DNA from: Desulfobacterium sp.
Lineage (GTDB): Bacteria > Desulfobacterota > Desulfobacteria > Desulfobacterales > Desulfobacteraceae
Length of the DNA: 64,000 nucleotides
NCBI GenBank assembly: GCA_030145245.1
Contig: JAQYWC010000066.1
Location: forward strand, 38,680 to 102,679
Direction: 5' to 3'
The notes beneath the pieces were generated by a model that saw nothing but the letters and a program-made list of their open reading frames with translations, did no database searches and had not been told where the DNA came from. The position numbers and the translations under genes were made by a program. Positions 42,535 through 51,908 of this stretch are shown here, in pieces. Every line of letters begins with the position of its first letter. Position 1 is the first letter of the stretch.

Positions 42535-43536
42535 ATGAACAAACTAAGACAAATCATGATTGCCGCGGTAATATCCCTGGCAATATCCATCATTGGTACA
42601 GCCGGCTACATGATCATTGAAGGGTGGGATTTCCTTGATTCCTTCTATATGGTTGCCCTCACCCTGAGCACAGTGGGATACAGCGAGGTACATCCCATCA
42701 GCCCCGGGGGCCGGGTCTTCACGATCATACTCATCATCACAAGCGTGAGCCTTGTACTCTACCTGGCCGGAATTATCGTGCAGTTTGTAGTTGAAGGAGA
42801 AATACGATCCATACTGGGGAGGAGAAAATTGGATAAGCGCATTGCCAAACTGAAAAACCACTATATCGTCTGCGGCTATGGAAGGATCGGAAGAATCCTG
42901 TGCAAGCAGCTTGCCGAACAGACCTCGGACATTGTCGTTCTGGAGAAGAGCAATGAGCTTGAGCCAGCCCTTGTGAAAGATAACATGCTTCACCTCATGG
43001 GCGACGCCTCCGACGAAACCCTGCTTCTCAAGGCGGGCATAAGAAACGCATCCCACCTGATCGCAGCCCTTGCAACGGACACGGACAACGTGTTCCTGGT
43101 GCTCACGGCGCGGCAGCTCAACCCGGGGATCGACATCATGGCCCGGGCCGAAAAAAAGGCTGCAAAGAGCAAACTCTATGCAGCCGGTGCCAACCTGGTG
43201 GAATCACCCTATGATATCGGCGCCGTATCCATGGGACTGCGCCTGCTCCGGCCCAGCGTCAGCAACTTCCTGCACATTGCCCTCACCCGAAAGAAGAGAG
43301 CGATCCAGATCGAAGAGGCACCGATCTCCGCAAACTCGAACCTAATGAACGTCATGCTCAAGGATTCAGGGATTCGGCAAAAGTACAACCTGATCATCAT
43401 TGCCATCAAAAAAGCAGACGGAGAGATGATCTTCAACCCTTCGTTTGACACCTATATGGAGGAGGGAGACACTGTCATCGCCATGGGCCGTGCCCGGGAC
43501 CTGAAACGCTTTCACCAGGAACTAAGTCCCGGTTAG
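42535..43536 (+). CDS. MthK-like K+ channel with TrkA-N/TrkA-C domains
   Basis: 333 residues. Two membrane helices around a pore loop whose filter reads TLSTVGYSEV, then an RCK domain with the Rossmann motif YIVCGYGRIGRILC and a TrkA-C domain. Built like MthK/GsuK potassium channels gated by ligands or NAD. The filter has Ser where TVGYG is usual. Lies 98 bp from pcm in divergent orientation. Confidence 0.9.
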   Translation: MNKLRQIMIAAVISLAISIIGTAGYMIIEGWDFLDSFYMVALTLSTVGYSEVHPISPGGRVFTIILIITSVSLVLYLAGIIVQFVVEGEIRSILGRRKLDKRIAKLKNHYIVCGYGRIGRILCKQLAEQTSDIVVLEKSNELEPALVKDNMLHLMGDASDETLLLKAGIRNASHLIAALATDTDNVFLVLTARQLNPGIDIMARAEKKAAKSKLYAAGANLVESPYDIGAVSMGLRLLRPSVSNFLHIALTRKKRAIQIEEAPISANSNLMNVMLKDSGIRQKYNLIIIAIKKADGEMIFNPSFDTYMEEGDTVIAMGRARDLKRFHQELSPG

Positions 43537-43575
43537 CACTCTCGGGAACAGATTTGCTCGGTGACAAGATTTGCT

Positions 43576-43600
43576 GGGGACAGATTTGAAATCTGTCCCC
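43576..43600. repeat. Perfect palindromic hairpin, REP-like
   Basis: GGGGACAGATTT / G / AAATCTGTCCCC: a 12-bp perfect stem with a single central base, between convergent genes. Partial copies AACAGATTTGCT and GACAAGATTTGCT lie just upstream (43551-43575). It may end both transcripts, but no U-tract is seen; the form recalls REP elements. Confidence 0.7.
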
Positions 43601-43650
43601 TTATATCCTTTATCCCTTTTATCGAATTGGTACCCTTATATCAGGACAAT

Positions 43651-44238
43651 CTATATTTTGTAGATAATTCTCTTGTCGGTGATGATGATATCGAGATTAT
43701 ATTTCCTCGACTCCATCTGGACATGATCGGCCACCTGCTCTTCAAAGGCAATGGATATCTTACGGGTTGTTTCTGGAAGCTTTGCGATAAGCCGGTTGTA
43801 ATACCCTTCCCCAAACCCCAGGCGGCCACCCTTTTCATCAAACGCAAGCCCCGGGATCACGGCGATATCGATCTGATCGAGGGTGACCTTTTTGCAGGTC
43901 TCAGGATCAGGCTCAAGCCGTCCCTGGTCTCCTTTGACAAGGTCGGTGTCAAAGTTGTGGATCCGGAGCAGGTTGATGGCGTGCCTTGCATCGAAAAATG
44001 CCGGAAGCACAATCCCTTTTTTAAAATCAAGACTCTTTTTTATGATGTTCCCCGTTGGGATCTCGCTGCTTCTCTCGATATAGAGAAGCGCCAGCTGAGC
44101 TTCCATGAAATTGGCAAACTCAAGCAAATTCTGTTCAATCTGGGCCTGTTTCTCAGCTATTTCATCTTTGGTGAATCGGGCAAGTTTTTCTGAGATTTCA
44201 GCCAGAACGCTTTTTTTACTATCTTTAATATCATCCAT
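43651..44238 (-). CDS. 5-formyltetrahydrofolate cyclo-ligase
   Basis: 195 residues. The C-terminal motif IPGLAFDEKGGRLGFGEGYYNRLI is diagnostic; also IVLPAFFDARHAINLLRI. Converts 5-formyl-THF to 5,10-methenyl-THF. Small divergences in the N-terminal region but full length. Confidence 0.93.
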   Translation of the reverse strand: MDDIKDSKKSVLAEISEKLARFTKDEIAEKQAQIEQNLLEFANFMEAQLALLYIERSSEIPTGNIIKKSLDFKKGIVLPAFFDARHAINLLRIHNFDTDLVKGDQGRLEPDPETCKKVTLDQIDIAVIPGLAFDEKGGRLGFGEGYYNRLIAKLPETTRKISIAFEEQVADHVQMESRKYNLDIIITDKRIIYKI

Positions 44239-44316
44239 AATTGTCTTTGTCCCCAGTCGTATTATTTTTTAAAAATTATTATACACAAGCTAGCAATTGT
44301 CAACCTGCAATAATCA

Positions 44317-44345
44317 TTGACGGATCTTATGGGCCGTGATATTTT
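44317..44345 (+). promoter_or_regulatory. Candidate promoter of serS-thrC
   Basis: TTGACG (44317-44322), 17 bases, TATTTT (44340-44345), 63 bp before the serS start. Five of six and four of six matches. Confidence 0.42.
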
Positions 44346-44408
44346 TTGCCGATGATCAGTGGATCTTAAAACTCGTAATCTTCGCACACATAGCAGATAG
44401 GTATTTAA

Positions 44409-45692
44409 ATGCTGGAAATCAAGTACGTTAGAGAAAATTTGGATGAAGTCAAACAGGCCCTGGGCAAACGGGGCGGCAAGGCTGATTTCGACGGTTTTGC
44501 CGAAGCAGAAAAAAAAAGAAGAGAACTTCTTCAACAGATCGAAGAGCTGCGACACCGAAGAAACACGGTTTCGGATGAGATTGCCAAAATGAAACGCCAG
44601 GGAGAGGATGCAGAGTCGAGCATCCTTGAAATGCGAACCGTTTCGGAACAGATCAAGACCCTGGACAAGTCCCTTGCTGAGACGGATACCACCATTCAGC
44701 AGTTTATGATGTCCATCCCCAACATGCCCCACCCGGATGTTCCACTTGGGATGACAGACGAGGACAACCTGCTTGAAAAAACTGTGGGAACCCCCAGGAC
44801 CTTTGATTTTCCCATCAAGGCCCACTGGGATATCGGCGAAGATTTAGGCATCCTTGATTTTGCAAGGGCAGCCAAAATCACAGGAGCCAGGTTTCCCTTA
44901 TATATGGGAAGCGGTGCACGGCTTGAACGGGCCCTGATCAGCTTCATGCTCGACATCCATATTACCGAGCACGGATACACCGAGACCCTCCCCCCCTTCA
45001 TCGTAAGCCGGAAGAGCCTGTACGGCACAGGCCAGCTTCCCAAGTTTGAAGAGGACCTCTTTAAGATTGAAGGCCTGGACTACTTCCTCATCCCCACCTC
45101 CGAGGTTCCCATGGCCAATATCTACAGCAACGAGATACTCAAGGAAGAGGATCTTCCCATCAAGTTCACCGCCCATACCCCCTGTTTCAGGTCAGAGGCG
45201 GGCTCCCACGGCAAGGACACCCGGGGACTTATCCGCCAGCATCAGTTCAACAAGGTTGAGCTGGTCAAGTATACCACACCCGAGACATCCACGGCCGAAC
45301 TGGAATCGTTGCTGCTCAATGCCGAAACCATCCTCCAGCGTCTGGGACTGCCCTACCAGGTGGTAACCCTCTGCAGCGGAGACCTTGGTTTCTCTGCAAC
45401 AAGGACCTACGATATTGAAGTGTGGATGCCCGGCCAGGACTGCTACAGGGAGATCTCATCCTGCAGTAATTGTGAGGCCTTCCAGGCACGGCGGGCCGGA
45501 ATAAAATTTAGACGAGCCGGCCAGAAAAAACCCGAATTTGTACACACATTGAACGGCTCAGGCCTTGCCGTAGGCCGGACCGTGGCAGCTCTCCTGGAAA
45601 ATTACCAGCAGGCTGACGGTTCTGTCATAATCCCCGAAGCCCTCAGACCCTACATGGGCGGCAAAGAGGTGATCACCAATGAAACCAGATAA
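44409..45692 (+). CDS. serS: Seryl-tRNA synthetase
   Basis: 427 residues. N-terminal coiled-coil arm that grips tRNA ([20 protein letters not shown]), then class II motifs: [36 protein letters not shown] and the motif 3 region [19 protein letters not shown]. Complete. Overlaps thrC by 14 bases, an uncommon pairing that suggests coordinated amino-acid supply. Confidence 0.97.
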   Translation: MLEIKYVRENLDEVKQALGKRGGKADFDGFAEAEKKRRELLQQIEELRHRRNTVSDEIAKMKRQGEDAESSILEMRTVSEQIKTLDKSLAETDTTIQQFMMSIPNMPHPDVPLGMTDEDNLLEKTVGTPRTFDFPIKAHWDIGEDLGILDFARAAKITGARFPLYMGSGARLERALISFMLDIHITEHGYTETLPPFIVSRKSLYGTGQLPKFEEDLFKIEGLDYFLIPTSEVPMANIYSNEILKEEDLPIKFTAHTPCFRSEAGSHGKDTRGLIRQHQFNKVELVKYTTPETSTAELESLLLNAETILQRLGLPYQVVTLCSGDLGFSATRTYDIEVWMPGQDCYREISSCSNCEAFQARRAGIKFRRAGQKKPEFVHTLNGSGLAVGRTVAALLENYQQADGSVIIPEALRPYMGGKEVITNETR

Positions 45693-47184
45693 TTTCCCGG
45701 AAGAGGTCAGACCCTTTGTGGTTCCCAAGCCTGCCGGAGATCTGTGCTACCGCTGTCTTGGATGTGGTGAAGAATTTTCCATCACCGAGTTGCTCTATGT
45801 CTGCCCCGGCTGCGGCGATGTTCTTCTCATCGAGGACAGGGATATCGACCGCCTCAAAGAGATCCCCGGAACCACCTGGCAGAAGATCTTCGACTACCGC
45901 AGGATGCTCAAGATACCGGCGCTCAAGGGGATCTACCGGTACCACGAATTTATCGGTCCCAACATCCCCCTTGACTCCATTGTCTACCTGGGAGAGGGGC
46001 ACACCCCGGTTGTCGAAGCCAACCAGCAGCTCCAGGAGCGGGCAGGAATGCGCTTCTTCTACAAAAATGACGGTCAGAACCCCAGTGCATCCTTCAAGGA
46101 CCGGGGCATGGCAAGCGCACTCTCCTACATCAAATACCTCATTGATCAGGATCTTGCCTCTGACATCATCGCCATCTGCGCATCCACGGGAGACACATCT
46201 GCTGCGGCAGCGCTCTACGCCTCCTACCTGCAGCCCCACATCAAATCCGCAGTACTCCTGCCCCACGGAAAGGTGACCCCCCAGCAGCTGTCACAACCCC
46301 TGGGAAGCGGCGCCAGGGTGTTTGAAATTCCCGGGGTGTTTGACGACTGCATGAAGATCGTGGAAAAACTCTCCGAAGAGTACAATGTGGCCCTGTTGAA
46401 CTCCAAGAACGCCTGGCGTATCCTCGGCCAGGAATCCTACTCCTATGAGGTCGCCCAGGATTTCGAATATGAGATGAAGGACAAGGTAGTGGTCGTCCCC
46501 ATCGGCAATGCCGGCAACATCTCAGCCGTGATGAGCGGTTTCATCAAGTTTTTCAAGGCCGGCATCATCGATGCCCTGCCCAAGATCGTCGGGGTTCAGA
46601 GCGAACATGCGGACCCGGTATTCCAGTACTATCTTGAACCTGATGCAGCCAAGCGGCAGTTCAAGCCAGTGACAGTCAAGGAAAGTGTTGCCCAGGCCGC
46701 CATGATCGGCAATCCCGTTTCCATGCCAAGGGTAATTGCACTGACCAACCGCTACAACGCCCTTGCCGGAGAACAACGGGTCTTTGTTACCCAGGTTACG
46801 GAACAGTCCATCATGGACTGGCAGCTCGAAGCCAACCGGAACGGCCACATCACCTGCACCCAGGGCGGCGAATGCCTGGCAGGACTTGTGGAAGCCCTTG
46901 CCCAGGGAGTTGTCACCAAAGACGAGACAGCCATTGTTGATGCCACAGCCCATGCCATGAAGTTTTCCGGATTCCAGGAGCTCTACTTTGACAAAAAGAT
47001 TCCTGCGGCATTCAACATTCAATCCAACCCAGACTTCATAAACTATCCAAAGCTTGTGATGCCTGAGGATACAAACAACGTTCCTGGCCAGGGAACCCCC
47101 CTTGAAGAAGATGATTTCAAACGATTCGCAGGGGATGTATCGCAAAAAATTGCAAAGGAATTGAACCTGAAGAATAGCCTATGA
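45679..47184 (+). CDS. thrC: Threonine synthase
   Basis: 501 residues. PLP-binding Lys in [19 protein letters not shown], the SxGNxx-like [18 protein letters not shown] and the phosphate loop [14 protein letters not shown]. An N-terminal zinc ribbon ([14 protein letters not shown]) is kept, as in the long bacterial ThrC class. Converts O-phosphohomoserine to threonine. ATGA overlap with the next gene. Confidence 0.93.
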   Translation: MKPDNFPEEVRPFVVPKPAGDLCYRCLGCGEEFSITELLYVCPGCGDVLLIEDRDIDRLKEIPGTTWQKIFDYRRMLKIPALKGIYRYHEFIGPNIPLDSIVYLGEGHTPVVEANQQLQERAGMRFFYKNDGQNPSASFKDRGMASALSYIKYLIDQDLASDIIAICASTGDTSAAAALYASYLQPHIKSAVLLPHGKVTPQQLSQPLGSGARVFEIPGVFDDCMKIVEKLSEEYNVALLNSKNAWRILGQESYSYEVAQDFEYEMKDKVVVVPIGNAGNISAVMSGFIKFFKAGIIDALPKIVGVQSEHADPVFQYYLEPDAAKRQFKPVTVKESVAQAAMIGNPVSMPRVIALTNRYNALAGEQRVFVTQVTEQSIMDWQLEANRNGHITCTQGGECLAGLVEALAQGVVTKDETAIVDATAHAMKFSGFQELYFDKKIPAAFNIQSNPDFINYPKLVMPEDTNNVPGQGTPLEEDDFKRFAGDVSQKIAKELNLKNSL

Positions 47185-48689
47185 CGACATGGCAGAAAGC
47201 ATGGGGTACCCTGATCTGCATAGCAATATGTACAACGTGGGTCTGCCCCCTGCCCTCTCCTGCCATGGAACAGTCGGTCAAGACCTCGTTTAAACGGTAT
47301 GCGGTCTATCCCTACAACGACCGAAAAGTCCTTTGCGAACCCTACCGGGTTGCAAAGGATGACTGGCTCTACAAGATTTTTCGACAAAAGGGGGAGATCT
47401 CGGATAGTGATTTCCCCCTTTTCCTTGCCATCTTCAAGACATTGAATCCCGGCATCAGCAACATCGACAGCATCAACCCGGGCCAGGAGATCCTTATCCC
47501 CCTCAAAACGATACTCCAGGAGGATTTCAACGAAACAGTTCCCGGAATGGTGGATGTTCCCATGATCGAGTTCTCATCCCTTCCGGAAACCCTCTCCCCC
47601 CATCTGAGAGAATACAGGGTTCAACGGGGAGAAACGGTGTCTGAGCTGCTTGATCCCGTGTTTTTAGACAGGTACGGCACCCTCACCGAACAGGGGGTTC
47701 GCGCCTTTAACCTGGCCAACCCCCATGTGAAAAACATCGATCTTATCTATGAAGGCTCTGTTCTCAACCTTCCCTCCCCTTCGCTTCTCTCCCAGAACTG
47801 GTTCTCATCCCTGTTCCCGGCTGCCCCACACAATACAAATTCAAATACAAACCAGGCACCGTCTTTTCCCGTCCTTGACAAGGCCGGAATAAAGGCAGGT
47901 TTGAAACGATATGCCGCTATGAAGCAGGGGAGCCTGATCCAAAGCGGAAAATATTATTTCCCAAAAAAAGACGACCAGGATCTGGTTCTTAACCTTGAAG
48001 CAACGCCCCTCATAGTGCTCAAGAATGGCTCCAGGCTCGTGATGGTAGATCAAAACAGCCGGGACCGCCAACTTGAAGCTGCCATGGGGGCATACTGGAA
48101 AAATATAACCTTTGTTGAGAAGGAAACTGCCCTCCAAACCGTCCCCCCCCTTACCGGCTCGGCCGATAATCCCGGGAAAACAAAAGCAGGTAAATCTGAT
48201 CCGGGACAGATATCCATGGACCACACCACTGCGGTCCGGGAACTTCTAGAACACACGGGGGTTGAGTACATCCCCGATACCGTCATCACCCTGAACCTCG
48301 GAGGGGTCGAGCTGGATGTAAGGGTGGGAAAGATCCCGAGACAGGGGCGCTCCGACCTTATTGTGGCGTTAGGCGATGTTTACGGTTTTGCACTTGAACA
48401 GATCAGGGAACAGGGGTATGAGATCATCTCCCTCTCCCCCAGGGATACGACCCGGGATATGGCAATCAAACTCTTCTCAAACCTGGAAATAACAGTGGTG
48501 GAAGATCCCGCCTTTATCAGCACCCTTGAGAAGCGAACCGTCACCATTCCCGGAATTTACATCACAGGAGCCCCCCGGAAGCAGAAGATCCTGGTTGCGG
48601 AGCAGCGCCTTGACAGGGTAACAATTGATTTCTTGAGACAGAAGCAGATCAAGGTTTTATACACGATCCCCCAGCCCCCTGGAGCCTAA
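47181..48689 (+). CDS. Exported protein with LysM-like modules, unknown function
   Basis: 502 residues. Signal peptide (cleavage near SPA/MEQS). Two LysM-like segments: YRVAKDDWLYKIFRQKGEI..NPGQEILIPL (residues about 54-112) and YRVQRGETVSELLD..LIYEGSVLNLPS (about 148-200). The C-terminal half is an alpha/beta domain with no recognised motif. LysM would hold it on peptidoglycan. It sits between thrC and a PilW-like lipoprotein, so a role in pilus anchoring is possible. Confidence 0.65.
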   Translation: MTTWQKAWGTLICIAICTTWVCPLPSPAMEQSVKTSFKRYAVYPYNDRKVLCEPYRVAKDDWLYKIFRQKGEISDSDFPLFLAIFKTLNPGISNIDSINPGQEILIPLKTILQEDFNETVPGMVDVPMIEFSSLPETLSPHLREYRVQRGETVSELLDPVFLDRYGTLTEQGVRAFNLANPHVKNIDLIYEGSVLNLPSPSLLSQNWFSSLFPAAPHNTNSNTNQAPSFPVLDKAGIKAGLKRYAAMKQGSLIQSGKYYFPKKDDQDLVLNLEATPLIVLKNGSRLVMVDQNSRDRQLEAAMGAYWKNITFVEKETALQTVPPLTGSADNPGKTKAGKSDPGQISMDHTTAVRELLEHTGVEYIPDTVITLNLGGVELDVRVGKIPRQGRSDLIVALGDVYGFALEQIREQGYEIISLSPRDTTRDMAIKLFSNLEITVVEDPAFISTLEKRTVTIPGIYITGAPRKQKILVAEQRLDRVTIDFLRQKQIKVLYTIPQPPGA

Positions 48690-48719
48690 AGCAAAAAAAC
48701 ATAAATCAAAGGATGTTCA

Positions 48720-49460
48720 ATGAAACAGCCCTTCATGCTACTTCTCGCAAGTCTGACCCTTCTTTCCTGTGCCTCAAACAGGGTCCAGGAGCAAAAGATC
48801 GCTGCGGCCACCGTGGAACTTGGGGAGGTTTACCTGAACCAGGGTAATTTCACGGCAGCCTTAAAAGCACTCCTGGATGCGGAAAAGGTGCTTCCCAACG
48901 ACCCCTACCTTCATAACGACCTCGGGGTCGCCTATATGGGAAAAGAGCGGTTTGAACTGGCAGAACACCATTTCAAAAAAGCCGTAACCCTTAAACCGGA
49001 TTATATTCCAGCCCGGAACAACCTTGGCACGGCCTATCTTAAACAGAAAAAGTATGACAAGGCCATAGAGTGCTATAAGCAGTTTTCCACAGACCTGCTC
49101 TATTCAACCCCGCACTTTGCCTTTTCCAATATGGGATGGGCCTATCTTGGCAAAAACAACCAGCCCCTTGCCCGGAAATATTTTTCAAAGGCCCTGAACC
49201 TGAAACCCGATTTTATCAACGCCGTTCATGGTCTTGCAACGAGTTACATTCAATCCGGCAATGCCCGCAAAGCTGAAGCAATTATAGAGAAAACCCTGAA
49301 AAAAAGACCCAATGCTTCGGTCCTCCATGCGGACCTTGCCAGGGCCTATGAGGCACTAAACCAGTCTTCCCAAGCCAGAGCAGCCTGGGAACGGGTTCTC
49401 CTTTTCGCCCCTGAAGCAACCCCCCTGGCCCTAGAGGCCGAATCAAAACTTAACAACTGA
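48720..49460 (+). CDS. TPR lipoprotein, PilW/PilF-like pilotin
   Basis: 246 residues. Lipoprotein signal with lipobox LLSC (Cys at about residue 17), then five or six TPR units (GNFTAALKALLDAEKVLP, ERFELAEHHFKKAVTLKP, NQPLARKYFSKALNLKP, and so on). The size and the repeats match PilF/PilW, the outer-membrane pilotin needed for PilQ assembly. It faces the pilMNOPQ operon, convergent with pilQ, which supports this. Confidence 0.8.
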   Translation: MKQPFMLLLASLTLLSCASNRVQEQKIAAATVELGEVYLNQGNFTAALKALLDAEKVLPNDPYLHNDLGVAYMGKERFELAEHHFKKAVTLKPDYIPARNNLGTAYLKQKKYDKAIECYKQFSTDLLYSTPHFAFSNMGWAYLGKNNQPLARKYFSKALNLKPDFINAVHGLATSYIQSGNARKAEAIIEKTLKKRPNASVLHADLARAYEALNQSSQARAAWERVLLFAPEATPLALEAESKLNN

Positions 49461-49636
49461 GACCTCCAAAGCCTGGAAAAGAAAGACTGCCGGTAGTGGT
49501 GCTGGCACGGATGGTCACACGACCATTCAAAGAAACCCACACATAATTTATTGCAATAAATGCATCATGGTCTTGTCCTTGATTATCCGGTTGTATGAAA
49601 AGGCCTTCTTGAAACCGCAACACAGGTTCCACCAAA
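49461..49636. other. Intergenic space between convergent pilotin-like gene and pilQ
   Basis: No clear terminator. On the minus strand an open frame overlapping the end of pilQ runs 49450-49665; its tail (AFIAINYVWVSLNGRVTIRA, STTTGSLSFPGFGGLS) has protein-like composition but no convincing start or family. It could be a small gene or the remnant of one. Confidence 0.3.
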
Positions 49637-51907
49637 TCAATTCTTCTTTTGCTCAAGCTGAACAATGGTTGGCGTAATAAATATCAACAACTCGTTTTTC
49701 TTGTCGACACTGGAGTCCGACCCGAACAACCGTCCAAGCCCTGGAATATTTGAAAGTCCGGGAAATCCGTTCTCGGCCTCGGAAGCGGTATTTTTTACGA
49801 CTCCGCCGATAACAATGGTATCGCCGTCATTGACCAGAAGTTCAGTCTCAGCCTCATTGGTTGAAAGGGATGGAACGCCACCAACATCACCGGCAAGGTC
49901 GTTCTTTGTGATAAAAACACTCATGGCAATGCGATGGTCCGGTGTCACATGGGGAGTCACCTCAAGCAGAAGATTGATCTCTTTATATTTCACAGATGAT
50001 CCTCCTGAATCGTCCCGCTCAAGATAGGGATGCTCGATGCCCTGTTTGATCATGGCCTTTTTATTGTCTAAAGTAAGAATTTTCGGCGACGATATGATCT
50101 TGACATCCCCCTTGATTTCAGAGGCTGTCAATGTTGCATTGAGTTCCAGCGGCGTCCCGGTAATTCGGCTAAAATCAAATCCAATGCTTCCCTGGCTTGC
50201 CACAGGATAATTCATTGCCACGTCAAACCCATAGGCATTTCCATCGTCATTATTCCTCCAAGTATCTCTTGATGCACCCCAGTTGATCCCCAGGGATTTT
50301 GTAAAATTCTTGTTCACCTCCACCACCCTTGCCGAAATCATAATCTGGGGAGTCACCTTGTCCAGTCGGTAGATTAGCTCTTTTGCCTGATCGATCTTCT
50401 CCTGGATGTCGGTCATGATGATCATGTTGGTCCTTTCATCCACACTCAACACTCCCCTTTCCGGGGTGAGGATCTTCTCAAGATGGGGGCTTACATCGCT
50501 TCCAGCACTGGAGTAATTGATGGGAATGTACTCGGTCATCAAGGGTTCCAGGCTCTTCCTCTGCTCCTGGGTCGCCTTATAGGCTGCCAGGGCATCCTGT
50601 TTCAGCTTCTGCTCCTGGGCCAGGGTCGTAAGGGTGGCTATACGGACGATGGTTCCCTCCTGGATCTGACCCAGGCTGTTCATCTTCAACACCAGGTCAA
50701 GGACCTGGTCCCAGGGAACGGGCTTGTCCAGGGTAATGGTGACACTGCCGGTCACATCCTTGTCAATGGCAAAATTCTTTCCGCTCACGCTCCTCAGTAT
50801 CCTGAAGACATTTTTTATATCCGTATCAAAAAAGTCGAGGCGGATCTTCTCCCCGGTATAGACCTTTTTTTCAAATAAACCGGTCTGCCCCTTTGTTGAT
50901 TCTTGTTCATTGGTATTTTCTACTTCACCCTTCTTTTCTTCAACCCGCCCCTGGACGGTGGCGGAGGCAACCCGCTTTATCGCCTGGTCAAAGGCTGGCG
51001 GTTCCAGGGTCGACGGCTCAAACGTGAGATAAATTCCATCCTTGCCCTGGACAATGCGATAGGGCACCTGCTCACGCATTTCCACCTCGATTGTTGAAGC
51101 TGCTTCGCCCTGGGGCCGCTGAACCGGAACGATCCGTTCCACGGCCGATTTGAAATAGGTTGTGACCAGAGAGCGGCGGTGGTAATCCGGAATATCCGTA
51201 TCATAGAGCCTGAGTCTCAGATCCCCTTTATCCCCTTTTTCAAGATCGTAATTCACCGGTTGGGAGGTTTTCACAAAGATGTCGGAGGAACCATCCTCGG
51301 TGGCGTTAAAAAAGATTCCGGTCAAAGTAGACGGCCCCGGGGGAATCACAATGGGAGCGTCGGCTGAAGGCTCCAGCGCTTTTGCAACCAGGGCCTTACC
51401 CGGTGTTGTCTCCGGTGTTGTCGCCCCATCATCTCCTGAGGTAAGGTCTCTTTGTTTAAGGAAAATCACTGTCAAGCGGGTCGTATCATCGATCACCTCG
51501 TAATCAAGATTCGCCTTCAGGAGGATCTCCACCTTGGCCGTTTTCCTCTCCCGGTCGGCATAGGAGACAGAAATGGCGCTGATATCCCCCGCCCCAGCCG
51601 GCATGGACTCCTGAATCTTCTCCAAAATCACGGTGTCAGGCAGATAAACCGCAACCCCCAGGGGAAAAGCCTGCTTGACCGAAGTGTAGGTCGGACTCTG
51701 GTTGCAAATGATATCGATCTCCACCGTATCAGCGGTCTGCCCCACCTCAATGGCGGTTATCGCCCGATGTTCAGCAACAGGCTGTTCCGACGTTTCAATC
51801 GTGCTGACCTGTTTTTCAGCGGTACAACCGAAAAAGAGCACCACAGCCAAAATCAACCATACCGATCTTACGGAAAACGTCCTTAATCTTATCAATGGAT
51901 GAGACAT
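49637..51907 (-). CDS. pilQ: Type IVa pilus secretin PilQ
   Basis: 756 residues from ATG 51907 (GAGG six bases upstream). Lipoprotein-like signal with LFFGC, an AMIN-type N-terminal region for peptidoglycan binding, the STN/N0 domain (IRLDFFDTDIKNVFRILRS) and the secretin domain: ISARVVEVNKNFTKSLGINWG, DTIVIGGVVKNT, IPGLGRLFGSD, NELLIFITPTIV. Forms the outer-membrane pore for the pilus. Overlapping the next gene's end shows operon structure. Confidence 0.95.
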   Translation of the reverse strand: MSHPLIRLRTFSVRSVWLILAVVLFFGCTAEKQVSTIETSEQPVAEHRAITAIEVGQTADTVEIDIICNQSPTYTSVKQAFPLGVAVYLPDTVILEKIQESMPAGAGDISAISVSYADRERKTAKVEILLKANLDYEVIDDTTRLTVIFLKQRDLTSGDDGATTPETTPGKALVAKALEPSADAPIVIPPGPSTLTGIFFNATEDGSSDIFVKTSQPVNYDLEKGDKGDLRLRLYDTDIPDYHRRSLVTTYFKSAVERIVPVQRPQGEAASTIEVEMREQVPYRIVQGKDGIYLTFEPSTLEPPAFDQAIKRVASATVQGRVEEKKGEVENTNEQESTKGQTGLFEKKVYTGEKIRLDFFDTDIKNVFRILRSVSGKNFAIDKDVTGSVTITLDKPVPWDQVLDLVLKMNSLGQIQEGTIVRIATLTTLAQEQKLKQDALAAYKATQEQRKSLEPLMTEYIPINYSSAGSDVSPHLEKILTPERGVLSVDERTNMIIMTDIQEKIDQAKELIYRLDKVTPQIMISARVVEVNKNFTKSLGINWGASRDTWRNNDDGNAYGFDVAMNYPVASQGSIGFDFSRITGTPLELNATLTASEIKGDVKIISSPKILTLDNKKAMIKQGIEHPYLERDDSGGSSVKYKEINLLLEVTPHVTPDHRIAMSVFITKNDLAGDVGGVPSLSTNEAETELLVNDGDTIVIGGVVKNTASEAENGFPGLSNIPGLGRLFGSDSSVDKKNELLIFITPTIVQLEQKKN

Positions 51908-51908
51908 A

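Noticed and set aside
43561..44193. Plus-strand open frame of 210 codons
   Set aside because: Lies antisense to the 5-formyl-THF cyclo-ligase gene, whose diagnostic motif is intact, and begins inside the REP-like palindrome.
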